The position numbers and the translations under genes were made by a program. From assembly GCF_011304195.1 (NCBI RefSeq), contig NZ_CP049887.1:1550001-1614000 (forward strand): a stretch of 64,000 bases of DNA, given 5' to 3'. Positions within the stretch are counted from its first letter, which is position 1, and each line of letters starts with the position of its first letter. This DNA comes from Vagococcus hydrophili (GTDB lineage: Bacteria > Bacillota > Bacilli > Lactobacillales > Vagococcaceae). Below, one piece after another: positions 1 through 7,540 of the stretch. Below the pieces are notes generated by a model. That model ran no database searches, was not told the origin of the DNA, and worked only from the letters and a program-made list of their open reading frames with translations.

Positions 1-210
1 TCCACCATAATTTCCATCGATAATCCACTGTTTCTTTTTAAATAAATCTTTTTGAATCGCAATTTGTTCTTCTCGCTCAGATAAAACCCAACCAGGTTTC
101 CAAAACAATTTATCTAAGTGATACAAAGGGAGTCCTGTTTTTTCTTGTAGTTTGAATGAAAATGTTGATTTTCCAGCACCAGGTGAACCAATAATAATAA
201 TTTTTTCCAT
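1..210 (-). CDS. P-loop nucleotide kinase-like protein (FlaR/adenylate kinase-like), C-terminus cut by window edge
   Basis: The first 70 codons of a gene running off the left edge. The protein begins MEKIIIIGSPGAGKSTFS, a Walker A loop (GSPGAGKS, residues 8-15) typical of small P-loop kinases. Further on, HLDKLFWKPGW and the D-G-N-Y stretch resemble proteins annotated as topology modulation protein or adenylate kinase-like ATPase. Such proteins presumably phosphorylate a nucleotide or small substrate in the cytoplasm; the true substrate is unknown. The start follows a good AGGAGG ribosome site (about 220-226). The missing C-terminus prevents a firmer family call. Confidence 0.75.
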   Translation of the reverse strand, partial: MEKIIIIGSPGAGKSTFSFKLQEKTGLPLYHLDKLFWKPGWVLSEREEQIAIQKDLFKKKQWIIDGNYGG

Positions 211-244
211 GAATCAAGCTCCTCCTAAAAAGTATTTTAAAAGC

Positions 245-279
245 TAAAAAAGAGACTTATCAAAAATGACAGCCTCTTA
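245..279 (-). terminator. Intrinsic terminator after the PepSY gene
   Basis: Read on the minus strand, AGAGGCT pairs with AGTCTCT (one G-U) around a 13-base loop and is followed by six T. It lies just beyond the stop of the PepSY gene at 299. Confidence 0.6.
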
Positions 280-298
280 GTCTTATGAACAATGTGTA

Positions 299-652
299 TC
301 ACAGACGGTAAATATCGATGATACTACCAGTGTAAGCATCAGCAACAAATTCGTATTGGGCTAATTCGCCGTCTTCGATTCGTGAAATGCCACCAGTGTA
401 AATTTTTGATTTAACAGCAAATTTTTGTAAAGGTTCTTTTTTGAAGTGAATCCATGATCCTTCAATCGGGCCTTCTTGTAAGAAATCGGCTTTAACTTTT
501 TCTAAAATATCATCGGCAGATAAAGTTTGATTTTTTTTGTACCAATAAGAAATGGCAGCGCCTGCGATTGTACCAACGGTTAAGCCGATACCAATACCAG
601 TTGATAAACCATGTTGATAAAATTCTTTATTGTTTTTTTTATTTTTAAGCAT
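299..652 (-). CDS. Membrane-anchored PepSY domain protein
   Basis: A 117-residue protein. Residues about 17-38 form one hydrophobic segment (GIGIGLTVGTIAGAAISYW) after a lysine-rich N-terminus, suggesting a signal anchor. The rest, ending EFVADAYTGSIIDIYRL, has the YEF-VDA-TG-I pattern of a PepSY/YpeB-type domain, a fold found in peptidase inhibitors and surface proteins. The partner is unknown. The ATG at 652 follows AGGAGG. The gene is probably transcribed alone; the upstream kinase gene has its own ribosome site and the terminator at 245-279 lies between them. Confidence 0.7.
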   Translation of the reverse strand: MLKNKKNNKEFYQHGLSTGIGIGLTVGTIAGAAISYWYKKNQTLSADDILEKVKADFLQEGPIEGSWIHFKKEPLQKFAVKSKIYTGGISRIEDGELAQYEFVADAYTGSIIDIYRL

Positions 653-758
653 TATTCTACCTCCTATAGTGAGTTTGTTGTCCCTATTGTAGCATAAATG
701 AAAGAAAAGAAAAAAGTAAAATAATCTAAAAGAAGGTTTTTATGGTTTTCTCGAATTA

Positions 759-767
759 TGTTATAAT
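759..767 (+). promoter_or_regulatory. Extended -10 promoter of pepA
   Basis: TGTTATAAT, an extended -10 element (TGn plus TATAAT at 762-767), with no good -35 box 17 bp upstream. Transcription would start near 774, giving a leader of about 43 nt. Confidence 0.55.
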
Positions 768-783
768 TAGGCGTAGATAGAAA

Positions 784-816
784 GAGAGGTGTTTCTACTA
801 ATTTAGTAGATAGCTT
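784..816 (+). promoter_or_regulatory. Ribosome site separated from pepA start by a small hairpin
   Basis: The only purine-rich Shine-Dalgarno stretch, GAGAGGTG (784-791), is about 26 nt from the ATG at 817, too far for normal use. Between them lies a perfect hairpin, CTACTA-ATT-TAGTAG (795-809). Folding it would bring the two within about 10 nt. An in-frame TAG at 811 rules out an upstream start. Confidence 0.5.
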
Positions 817-1893
817 ATGGATGATAAATTATTTAATCGAATCAAACAATTAACAGAAATTCAAAGCACAAGTGGTTTTGAAGGGAATATGCGAGATGTC
901 ATGACTAAAGAAATGACACCCCTTGTTGATAAAATCGAATACGACGGATTAGGTGGCGTATTTGGGATTAAAAAAAGTAAAGTAGAAAATGCCCCTCGCA
1001 TTATGCTAGCTTCACACATGGACGAAGTTGGGTTTATGTTAGCCCAAATTTTAGATAGCGGCTTGTTCCGTGTGGTTCCTTTAGGTGGTTGGAATCCATA
1101 CGTGGTTTCAGCACAACGTTTTACCCTACAAACTAAAAAAGGAAATTATCCTGTGATTTCTTCATCAGTACCACCCCATTTATTACGTGGAACAGATGGT
1201 CAAAAAGCAGTAGACGTTTCAGATATTTTATTTGATGCAGGTTTTTCTTCAAAAGAAGAAGCTGAAAAATTTGGCGTAAGACCAGGAGATGCGATTGTTC
1301 CAGATTCTGAAACAATTAAAACAGCTAATGGTGAACGTATTATTGCTAAAGCTTGGGATAACCGTTACGGCTGTACCTTAGTTTTAGATGTGTTAGAAGA
1401 ATTAAAAGGTAAAGACTTACCAAATACATTAATAGCAGGGGCAAACGTTCAAGAAGAAGTCGGTTTACGTGGCGCGAAAGTTTCAACAAACAAATTCAAA
1501 CCAGATTTATTCTTTGCGGTAGATTGCTCACCTGCCAATGATTTAGACGGTAAAAAAGATGCTAACGGTCGTTTAGACGGTGGTTTCTTATTACGTATCT
1601 TTGATCCAGGCATGATTATGTTACCTCGCTTAAGAGAATATATTGTGGAAACTGCCGATGCTAAAGAGATTCCATATCAAAACTTTGTTTCAAAAGGTGG
1701 AACAGATGCTGGTGCGGCTCATTTAGCTAACGATGGTGTTCCTAGTGCGGTAATTGGTGTTCCAGGACGCTACATCCATACACATCAAACAATGTTTAGT
1801 ATTAAAGATTATGAAGCAGCTAAAGCCATGGTAATGGAGTTATTAACTTCATTAGACCGTGAAACAGTAGACACTATTATTTACGGAAAGTAG
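817..1893 (+). CDS. pepA: Glutamyl aminopeptidase, M42 family
   Basis: Cytoplasmic dinuclear-metal aminopeptidase that removes N-terminal Glu/Asp from peptides. The 358-residue length is normal for M42 enzymes. Metal-ligand and catalytic motifs are in place: HMDEVG (His67, Asp69), AWDNRYG (Asp181), QEEVGLRGA (Glu213/Glu214), AVDCSPA (Asp235) and a late histidine in YIHTHQTMF. The start at 817 is forced by an in-frame stop at 811. ytpP follows after 6 bp and uspA shortly after, ending at a strong hairpin, so the three probably form one transcription unit. Confidence 0.93.
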   Translation: MDDKLFNRIKQLTEIQSTSGFEGNMRDVMTKEMTPLVDKIEYDGLGGVFGIKKSKVENAPRIMLASHMDEVGFMLAQILDSGLFRVVPLGGWNPYVVSAQRFTLQTKKGNYPVISSSVPPHLLRGTDGQKAVDVSDILFDAGFSSKEEAEKFGVRPGDAIVPDSETIKTANGERIIAKAWDNRYGCTLVLDVLEELKGKDLPNTLIAGANVQEEVGLRGAKVSTNKFKPDLFFAVDCSPANDLDGKKDANGRLDGGFLLRIFDPGMIMLPRLREYIVETADAKEIPYQNFVSKGGTDAGAAHLANDGVPSAVIGVPGRYIHTHQTMFSIKDYEAAKAMVMELLTSLDRETVDTIIYGK

Positions 1894-1899
1894 GTTTTA

Positions 1900-2214
1900 A
1901 TGATGATTATACCAACGTCCTTAGAAGAAATTGCCAATGACATTGAAACAAAAAAAACAATTTTATTCTTTACCGCAGACTGGTGTGGGGATTGCGTCTT
2001 CATCAAACCGCACATGCCAGAAATCGAAGCAGCGTTCCCTGAACTTAATTTTGTTCAGATTGATCGTGATGATTATATTGAACTTTGTCAAAAGTGGGAT
2101 GTTTTTGGTATTCCAAGTTTTATCGCTGTAGATAATGGCAAAGAAATTGGTCGCTTTGTAAGTAAAGACCGCAAAACCAAAGAAGAGATTATTAATTTCT
2201 TAAAAACATTATAG
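1900..2214 (+). CDS. ytpP: Thioredoxin-like protein YtpP
   Basis: A 104-residue single-domain thioredoxin-fold protein with redox motif WCGDC (Cys29, Cys32) and the cis-proline region GIPSF. WCGDC rather than WCGPC is characteristic of the YtpP group, distinct from the housekeeping TrxA at 11135. It probably acts as a thiol-disulfide oxidoreductase in the cytoplasm; its partner is not known. Two ATG codons adjoin at 1900 and 1903, and either could start. It lies 6 bp after pepA, as in related Firmicutes. Confidence 0.88.
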   Translation: MMIIPTSLEEIANDIETKKTILFFTADWCGDCVFIKPHMPEIEAAFPELNFVQIDRDDYIELCQKWDVFGIPSFIAVDNGKEIGRFVSKDRKTKEEIINFLKTL

Positions 2215-2229
2215 AAAGAGGATGAGGAT

Positions 2230-2685
2230 ATGATTGAATCACAAGAGTACGATTCTATACTAGTCGGAACTGATGGTAGTGACCAAGCAAAATTAGCCTT
2301 TGAAAAAGCAATTGCAGTAGCTAAAAGAAACAACGCTAAAGTTGTTGTGGCTCATATTATTGAGAACAAATTATATGGTGGGACAATGTCATTTTCAACA
2401 TTTACGCCAGATTTAGTTCAAGCTGAATCAGACGAATCAAGAAGTTTACTTGATAGCTATGTGGAAGAAGCTAAAAAATTAGGCTATGATAACGTTGAAA
2501 CTGTCTTAGAATTTGGTTCACCAAAAATCATGATGTCTAAAGAATTACCAGAAAAATATGGTACAGATTTAATCATGGTCGGTCAGTCAGGACTTAACGC
2601 TGTGGAAAGATTAGTCATGGGTAGTGTGAGTGATCATATCATCCGAACTGCTCCCTGTGATGTTTTAATTGTAAGACCAGAATAA
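2230..2685 (+). CDS. Universal stress protein, UspA family
   Basis: A 151-residue single Usp domain. It starts with the strand-plus-Asp pattern ILVGTDGSDQA (residues 10-20) and ends with the nucleotide-binding signature G-2x-G-9x-G-S/T, seen as VGQSGLNAVERLVMGSVS (about residues 117-134), so it is expected to bind ATP. The family is linked to survival under starvation or stress; no specific partner is apparent. The AGAGGATGAGG ribosome site supports the start at 2230. It is the last gene of the pepA unit. Confidence 0.9.
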   Translation: MIESQEYDSILVGTDGSDQAKLAFEKAIAVAKRNNAKVVVAHIIENKLYGGTMSFSTFTPDLVQAESDESRSLLDSYVEEAKKLGYDNVETVLEFGSPKIMMSKELPEKYGTDLIMVGQSGLNAVERLVMGSVSDHIIRTAPCDVLIVRPE

Positions 2686-2686
2686 A

Positions 2687-2730
2687 AACAAAAGAAAGTA
2701 AGTATTTTTACGTGCTTACTTTCTTTTGTT
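2687..2730 (+). terminator. Terminator hairpin after uspA
   Basis: A perfect 16-bp stem: AACAAAAGAAAGTAAG (2687-2702) pairs with CTTACTTTCTTTTGTT (2715-2730) around a 12-base loop. The T-rich right arm serves as the U tract. Confidence 0.75.
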
Positions 2731-2749
2731 CAAAGAAAGGGAATCGTGA

Positions 2750-3379
2750 ATGATAACTAGTTATAATGTAAAAGGTGTTGGCGATACGCTGATCATCATT
2801 TTAAGTAATTCAGAAGGTAAAGAAGTCGAAGCAATCAGAAAAGGTGACGTGGCGTGTGTCACACTGAAAGAAACTGGAGATATTGTAGGTTGGAATATTT
2901 TTTCAGCTTCTCACAAAATCACCAATTTAGTTGGAGATGGACAAGTTCAATTGTCACCTTCACAAATCACTGAATTGAATTTAGCTGTGAAAGAAGCAGG
3001 ATTTGATGCTGAATTTACGGCAGATAACTCACCAAAATTTGTCGTAGGTTTTGTTAAAGAGTGTGAGAAACATCAAGATTCAGATCATTTAAACATTACT
3101 AAAATTATTGTGGATAATGAGGAAGAATTACAAATCGTTTGTGGCGCTCCTAATATTGCTCAAGGTATGAAAGTCGTTGTAGCAAAAGTTGGGGCAATGA
3201 TGCCTGATGGGATGCTCATTTGGCCGGGTGAATTACGTGGTGTTAAGAGTGATGGTATGGTTTGTTCTGCTCGTGAGTTAGGTTTAGAAAATGCGCCTGC
3301 TAAAAAAGGCATTTTAGAATTACCAGAAACAGCCAAAGTTGGAAAGGCATTTAACTTTAATATCACAATCAATGAATAA
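2750..3379 (+). CDS. ytpR: YtpR family tRNA-binding domain protein
   Basis: A 209-residue protein with an N-terminal DUF4479-type region (about 1-90) and a C-terminal EMAP/tRNA-binding OB fold (about 95-205), recognisable from FVVGFVKECEKHQDSDHLNI, IVCGAPNIAQGMKVVVAK and GVKSDGMVCSARELGL. The same OB fold precedes the core of bacterial PheT; here it stands alone and probably binds tRNA or another RNA. The precise role is unresolved. It has its own ribosome site and follows the uspA terminator. Confidence 0.88.
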   Translation: MITSYNVKGVGDTLIIILSNSEGKEVEAIRKGDVACVTLKETGDIVGWNIFSASHKITNLVGDGQVQLSPSQITELNLAVKEAGFDAEFTADNSPKFVVGFVKECEKHQDSDHLNITKIIVDNEEELQIVCGAPNIAQGMKVVVAKVGAMMPDGMLIWPGELRGVKSDGMVCSARELGLENAPAKKGILELPETAKVGKAFNFNITINE

Positions 3380-3396
3380 ATAAACTAAAATGATTG

Positions 3397-3423
3397 TAGT
3401 TTACAGGACTTTCTTGTAAACTA
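3397..3423. repeat. Perfect inverted repeat between ytpR and ireB
   Basis: TAGTTTACA (3397-3405) and TGTAAACTA (3415-3423), a 9-bp perfect stem with a 9-base loop and no T run after it. It is either a weak terminator or attenuator, or a protein-binding palindrome upstream of ireB. Confidence 0.5.
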
Positions 3424-3456
3424 AGTCTAAAGATGAAATTAATGGGGGGTAAAAAT

Positions 3457-3726
3457 ATGAGCTTTTCAGATGAAACAATGAGCTTTGATTTTAATGATAA
3501 TAATAAAAAAGAAGTAAGTGAAACACTAGCGATTGTGTACCAAGCATTAGAAGAAAAAGGGTACAATCCAATCAATCAAATCGTGGGTTATTTATTATCT
3601 GGTGACCCTGCGTACATTCCACGTTATCAAGATGCACGTAACTTAATCAGACGTCATGAACGTGACGAAATTATGGAAGAATTAGTGAAAGATTACCTAT
3701 CTCACTATGGAATTGACGCTAGATGA
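3457..3726 (+). CDS. ireB: IreB family regulatory phosphoprotein (DUF965)
   Basis: An 89-residue protein matching IreB, a small cytoplasmic substrate of the PASTA-domain kinase IreK that negatively regulates cephalosporin resistance in Enterococcus faecalis. It starts [13 protein letters not shown]. In the enterococcal protein two N-terminal threonines are phosphorylated; here Thr7 is kept and position 4 is Ser. The start at 3457 fits the GGGGGGT ribosome site (3444-3450); an ATG at 3433 lacks one. The stop overlaps ruvX by 4 bp (ATGA), indicating coupled translation. Confidence 0.92.
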   Translation: MSFSDETMSFDFNDNNKKEVSETLAIVYQALEEKGYNPINQIVGYLLSGDPAYIPRYQDARNLIRRHERDEIMEELVKDYLSHYGIDAR

Positions 3727-4142
3727 GAACAATGGGACTAGATGTTGGATCAAAAACAGTCGGAGTGGCAGTTAGTGATCCATTAGGTTGGACAGCACAA
3801 GGAATTGAAATTATTCGAATTGATGAAGCAAATGGCGTATTTGGTATTGAACGTGTGGCTGAATTAGTGAAAGAGTACAGTGTGACCCAATTTGTGGTAG
3901 GACTTCCTAAAAATATGAACAATACAATAGGACCAAGAGCTGAAGCGTCAATGGCTTATGGTGAATTATTAACAGCAGAATTTAATTTACCAATTATTTA
4001 TCAAGACGAGCGTTTAACAACAGTTCAAGCTGAACGAATGTTAGTCGAGCAGGCAAATGCTTCTCGAGCAAAACGTAAAAAAGTTATTGATAAAGTGGCT
4101 GCAGTAATGATTTTACAAAATTATTTAGATGCAAAAATGTAA
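3723..4142 (+). CDS. ruvX: Putative pre-16S rRNA nuclease / Holliday junction resolvase-like RuvX (YqgF)
   Basis: A 139-residue RNase H-fold protein. It keeps the family signatures [15 protein letters not shown] (residues 5-19, catalytic Asp7), [17 protein letters not shown] and [13 protein letters not shown]. YqgF proteins process the 5' end of pre-16S rRNA; resolvase activity was proposed from the fold. It overlaps ireB by ATGA. In relatives a DUF1292 gene usually comes next on the same strand, but here a terminator, a decayed region and a sortase-like gene follow and DUF1292 is on the opposite strand. Confidence 0.92.
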   Translation: MRTMGLDVGSKTVGVAVSDPLGWTAQGIEIIRIDEANGVFGIERVAELVKEYSVTQFVVGLPKNMNNTIGPRAEASMAYGELLTAEFNLPIIYQDERLTTVQAERMLVEQANASRAKRKKVIDKVAAVMILQNYLDAKM

Positions 4143-4150
4143 ATTTAAGT

Positions 4151-4209
4151 AGATCAAAAATTGTCTGATACTTTCGTAAGGAAGTATTAGCAATTTTTGA
4201 TCTTTTTTT
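4151..4209 (+). terminator. Strong terminator after ruvX
   Basis: AGATCAAAAATTG (4151-4163) pairs with CAATTTTTGATCT (4191-4203). The interior also folds (CTGATACTTTC with GAAGTATTAG), and a run of T follows. Confidence 0.85.
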
Positions 4210-4287
4210 AGCTGACTAATTTTTCGTAAAAAGGTGTAAAAAAATGAACTAAAGATAAAATAAACTACTAGTCTAGTCAATCACTAT

Positions 4288-4307
4288 TAGATCAGAGTAT
4301 TCTTTAT
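4288..4307 (+). repeat. Direct repeat, copy 1, upstream of the sortase-like pseudogene
   Basis: TAGATCAGAGTATTCTTTAT, identical to 5096-5115. Each copy lies upstream of a sortase-like coding region (decayed here, intact there), which marks a duplicated gene-plus-upstream segment. Confidence 0.75.
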
Positions 4308-4396
4308 TTTTTTAAAATTTAAAGTGGAGATAATGAGGAGCATCAAAATTAGGTTCACAAGAACAAGATGTAAGTAAGCAATCCCCCTCGCTTACC

Positions 4397-4605
4397 ATGT
4401 GCATAGGCAACCAAGCTACTTCCTGTGAAAACGGTGAAGATAGCTTGTCAACATATTTTATTGGTCATAATCTAGGTGTTTTTTGTTTCTCTTTACTGTG
4501 AAGGCAGGAGAAAAAAGTATCACAGGGGCTAATAACGGAGAAGTAATAACATTACAGACGTGCATTGATGATGGCATTAATTTAATTTTATATGCTGTGA
4601 AGTGA
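4397..4605 (+). pseudogene. Decayed, internally deleted copy of the sortase-like gene at 5180
   Basis: From about 4397 the translation reads MCIGNQATSCENGEDSLST then YFIGHNLGVF, matching the intact protein's MVSTWGG...DDGLSTHFIGHNPGVF. Frame is then lost. It resumes as AGEKSITGANNGEVITLQTC plus IDDGINLILYAVK and stops at 4605, matching ITGSSNGEAIVLQTC plus IDDYSNLILFAVK. About 35-40 codons between the His and Cys motifs are deleted and no N-terminal half is recognisable. It is therefore a remnant, not a working gene. Confidence 0.8.
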
Positions 4606-4624
4606 TGCGCTTTTAGAAATAACG

Positions 4625-4671
4625 ACAAAAAAAGTAAGAGGATGGTTTTTGTTATTCTCTTACTTTTTTGT
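4625..4671 (+). terminator. Terminator after the sortase-like pseudogene
   Basis: ACAAAAAAAGTAAGAG pairs with CTCTTACTTTTTTGT across a 16-base loop. It is a well-kept terminator although the gene before it is decayed. Confidence 0.75.
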
Positions 4672-5179
4672 GTTGTTATTCTGTCTATTACTATGATTTC
4701 ATTAGAGCTGAATAAAAAAATTCAAATAATTGAGCAAAAAATTATCTTAGTTTCGTAAAACGAAGTATATTTGAAATTCTGAAGGGAAGGAGTGAAAGAA
4801 AAAGGTAATGAAGATTTCAGTATTTATTGAAGGGAGTGTTGGTAGGCTGTTTATTATTGGGTAAGATAACAATTATATTTTTGAGTTGATGGTATAGTCA
4901 CTTTTGTTTTTGAGTTTGTAGGAAGCAACACGTCAAATAGAAACTAAATGTCAAAGTCAAATGTCCTTAGAAGAGAATACTAAAGGAAATTAGGATTTAT
5001 GTGGTTGATATTAAGATGAAAATTAGAATAAAAAGTCTATTACCAAAAGAAACGATACTTAAGAAAACAAAAAAATCAACTAACATCTTAATTAGTAGAT
5101 CAGAGTATTCTTTATGTGAGACGCTTTTTTTAGCTTTAAAAATGTGTCGAAAAATAAAAAATATGAGGAGTAGATTGTT
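4672..5179. other. Gene-free decayed stretch between the two sortase-like copies
   Basis: No supported gene. A good ribosome site (GGAAGGAGTGAAAG, about 4785-4798) is followed only by a short frame with an early stop, which suggests a remnant coding start. A 62-codon frame (5001-5189) has no ribosome site or family character and overlaps the upstream repeat, so I do not call it. Copy 2 of the 20-bp direct repeat is at 5096-5115. Confidence 0.6.
5096..5115 (+). repeat. Direct repeat, copy 2, upstream of the intact sortase-like gene
   Basis: TAGATCAGAGTATTCTTTAT, identical to 4288-4307 and 808 bp from it. It lies about 65 bp upstream of the ATG at 5180. Confidence 0.75.
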
Positions 5180-5941
5180 ATGTTTTTAAAAAAAATTAAA
5201 TGGGTTATGATTCCTCTGTCGTTGTTTGTCGCAGTAAGAGAAGGTTATCACAGTTACGTAGAAGTCAAAGACGTAGAAGATAAAATCGTTATGAAAGAAG
5301 ATGCGCCAGAAGCAGAAATTTTACTGGTAGATCAAGAGCCAACACAAAGTAGCGAAAAAATTCATTTAGAACCTTTAGAGGAAACAACAGACGTAATAGA
5401 AGAGGAAACAAGCAATTCATCAGAAGTTTTTGAAGAGGAAGTTCCTAATTCAGATAGACAAACAACAGCTACAAATAATGAAGAAAAAAAGATAGAGATA
5501 GAAGATAAAGTAGAAAAAATAAAGCAGCTAATGCCTATGACGATGTATATAGAAAATCAAGCGATAACTTACCAAAACGGGGGAACCACTTATGGTCAAT
5601 CAATTATAGATGTCGATCGTAATATGGTTTCGACATGGGGTGGTGCTGCCGTTCAAAGTGGAGATGATGGCTTATCAACTCACTTTATCGGGCATAATCC
5701 AGGTGTTTTTTCGATTCTTTTTTCAGTAACAATCGGGGCAGAAATTGTAGTAACGGATGCATCAGGTCGACCCACAAGCTATACTGTAACAATGAGTTGG
5801 GAAGTTGATAATAGTGCGATTAACCTTAGAACGGGTGAAGACATGTGGGACATCATCACAGGATCTAGTAATGGGGAAGCTATCGTATTACAAACGTGCA
5901 TTGATGATTATTCTAATTTAATCTTATTTGCCGTGAAGTAA
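5180..5941 (+). CDS. Sortase-like membrane protein lacking an obvious catalytic arginine
   Basis: A 253-residue protein. A short N-terminal membrane segment (about 8-19) is followed by an acidic, low-complexity linker (about 30-115) and a C-terminal sortase-like domain (about 118-253). The domain has the catalytic His in FIGHNPGVF (His172) and Cys in VLQTC (Cys240). Sortases join LPXTG-type proteins to the wall or to pilins using His, Cys and Arg; here the 13 residues after the Cys (IDDYSNLILFAVK) contain no Arg, and the degenerate copy at 4397 lacks it too. It may be a divergent or inactive sortase. The start has a GAGGAG ribosome site. Confidence 0.72.
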   Translation: MFLKKIKWVMIPLSLFVAVREGYHSYVEVKDVEDKIVMKEDAPEAEILLVDQEPTQSSEKIHLEPLEETTDVIEEETSNSSEVFEEEVPNSDRQTTATNNEEKKIEIEDKVEKIKQLMPMTMYIENQAITYQNGGTTYGQSIIDVDRNMVSTWGGAAVQSGDDGLSTHFIGHNPGVFSILFSVTIGAEIVVTDASGRPTSYTVTMSWEVDNSAINLRTGEDMWDIITGSSNGEAIVLQTCIDDYSNLILFAVK

Positions 5942-5960
5942 TGCTTAAGTAAAAAGTTCA

Positions 5961-6004
5961 AAAAACGAGTGTATGATAATTGAAAAGTCATACACTCGTT
6001 TTAT
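5961..6004. terminator. Bidirectional terminator
   Basis: AACGAGTGTATGA (5964-5976) pairs with TCATACACTCGTT (5988-6000), flanked by A and T runs. It serves the sortase-like gene (plus) and the DUF1292 gene (minus). Confidence 0.85.
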
Positions 6005-6007
6005 TTA

Positions 6008-6343
6008 TTATTTATCTAATTCTTCTGCTTCAAATGTATTGAAAACTTCTTCAATCATTTCCCATTCAGCTTCAGTTTCGATTTCAGTTAAACGGCCTTC
6101 GCTATCGCCATCTTTTTGTTCGTAAGCATAAGCTAATAATTCAACTTCTTCATTTTCAGGAGTGCTTGCGTCATATAGTAACACGTAATCTTTACCATAT
6201 TCTTCTTGTCCGTCGATTGTTAAATGAATACGGAATAAAACTTCATTTCCCTCATCATCAATTAAAGTAATTAAATCTTCTGCATCATGAATATGATCAT
6301 GGTCATGGTTACAATTTTCATCGTGTACATGTTTATCTGTCAT
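6008..6343 (-). CDS. DUF1292 family protein with histidine-rich N-terminus
   Basis: A 111-residue acidic cytoplasmic protein. The core (ITLIDDEGNEVLFRIHLTI, LLYDAS, VELLAYAYE) is the DUF1292 (YrzB) domain, of unknown function. The N-terminus (MTDKHVHDENCNHDHDHIHD) is rich in His and Asp and contains one Cys, and could bind metal. In related genomes this gene normally follows ireB-ruvX on the same strand; here it is separated from ruvX by the sortase-like region and inverted. The start has a GAGGAATG ribosome site. A TATAAT in minus orientation (6382-6387) may be its promoter. Confidence 0.88.
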   Translation of the reverse strand: MTDKHVHDENCNHDHDHIHDAEDLITLIDDEGNEVLFRIHLTIDGQEEYGKDYVLLYDASTPENEEVELLAYAYEQKDGDSEGRLTEIETEAEWEMIEEVFNTFEAEELDK

Positions 6344-6394
6344 TTTTCATTCCTCGTTTCTTCAGTTTGAATTCACTTCACATTATACCTAAAA

Positions 6395-6420
6395 AAAAGT
6401 AAAAAGGCTATCAAATAGCA
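6395..6420 (-). terminator. Terminator after rnhC
   Basis: On the minus strand, GCTAT-TTG-ATAGC is followed by CTTTTTACTTTTTTTT. The stem is short but the U tract is long. Confidence 0.55.
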
Positions 6421-6446
6421 AATTTATGAGAGTTCTCTTTTACTCG

Positions 6447-7364
6447 CTATCTAAAAGCGATTTTTTTAGCTTTTTCTGTATTAGCAAAATGAAGTTTGGC
6501 GTAATCATTGAGTAAAGAGATACCGCCTTTTTTCAAGATTTTGGCTGCCGCTTGATCTGATTTAACCCCAGCGCCAGATGGCACAAGAAAACCTAGTTCT
6601 TTACTTGCTTTATCTAGTTCATCTAAAAAGGTTGCTCGGCAGATAATTGACGCGGCAGCAACCGATAAATGATATTGCTCCCCTTTTGTTTTGAAATAAA
6701 GATTATTTGTGACAGGATTAGGCTCTCTCTTCAAGTAATTACGGTAACTTTTTTCAGTTGTAAATTGATCAATCAAAATGCCTTGAGGTTTCTCAGGGGC
6801 GATATCTTGTAAAAGTAAATGTAATGCTTGATTATGTAAAGCGACTTTCATTCGGTTGACGTTGTAGTCAGGTTGAATGGCATTGTATTTATTCGGTGTC
6901 ACAATCAATTGACGGAAAGGCACAACATGGACCAAATCCTTTGCAATTTTTCTAATCATTGGGTCGGTTAGCATTTTTGAATCTTTCACCCCAAGTTCTT
7001 TTAAAAGGGGCAGGGTTTCAGTTTTGGCATAGGTGGCACAGACAACAACAGGACCTAAGTAGCTTCCGTTTCCTACTTCGTCACTTCCGACGACTGACCA
7101 ATTAGCAAAATCTGTAGGTAAATCACTGGTTGTCACACTACTTGGTTTCTTTTGAGTGGCAACGCCTTCCCAATTACTTGATTCATGTTCAGCAGTGACT
7201 CCTTGAAAGAGAACTTTTCCTGATTGATAGGCTGTAATAGTAACTTTAGGCAATTTAGCAGAAAAGATAGCGTAAGGTGGTGTTTTGATTAATTTATCTT
7301 GGTAAGTTGCTTTCATTTTTTTGATTGTTTCTAAGCTTGCTTTTATAGTGACTGATTGACTCAT
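6447..7364 (-). CDS. rnhC: Ribonuclease HIII
   Basis: An endonuclease that cuts the RNA strand of RNA-DNA hybrids. About 305 residues, with the N-terminal TBP-like substrate-binding region (about 1-80) found only in RNase HIII, then the RNase H fold beginning GSDEVGNGSYLGPVVV (catalytic Asp95, Glu96), with further acidic residues in ILIDQF and later. I chose the ATG at 7364 (MSQSVTIKAS); an in-frame ATG four codons upstream (7376) is also possible. It is divergent from zapA, as in many Firmicutes. Confidence 0.92.
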   Translation of the reverse strand: MSQSVTIKASLETIKKMKATYQDKLIKTPPYAIFSAKLPKVTITAYQSGKVLFQGVTAEHESSNWEGVATQKKPSSVTTSDLPTDFANWSVVGSDEVGNGSYLGPVVVCATYAKTETLPLLKELGVKDSKMLTDPMIRKIAKDLVHVVPFRQLIVTPNKYNAIQPDYNVNRMKVALHNQALHLLLQDIAPEKPQGILIDQFTTEKSYRNYLKREPNPVTNNLYFKTKGEQYHLSVAAASIICRATFLDELDKASKELGFLVPSGAGVKSDQAAAKILKKGGISLLNDYAKLHFANTEKAKKIAFR

Positions 7365-7463
7365 AATAGTTACCATCCATTCTTGTTGATTTCATGAATA
7401 AGTATAACAACAATCAAGAAATAAAGAAATGATGAATAAACTTAAAAGAAAGGCTTGATAAAA

Positions 7464-7492
7464 TTGTCATTTGCAGGAAAATTCTATATAAT
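7464..7492 (+). promoter_or_regulatory. Promoter of zapA-cvpA
   Basis: TTGTCA (7464-7469), a 17-bp spacer, then TATAAT (7487-7492). It is 48 bp upstream of the zapA GTG. Confidence 0.8.
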
Positions 7493-7540
7493 TAGGCTAT
7501 GATAAGATAGGTGGTTCCTATAAATTGAGGAGGATAAGTT

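Noticed and set aside
5001-5189. 62-codon open frame upstream of the sortase-like gene
   Set aside because: No ribosome site, no recognisable composition, and it runs over the duplicated upstream repeat and into the start of the real gene.
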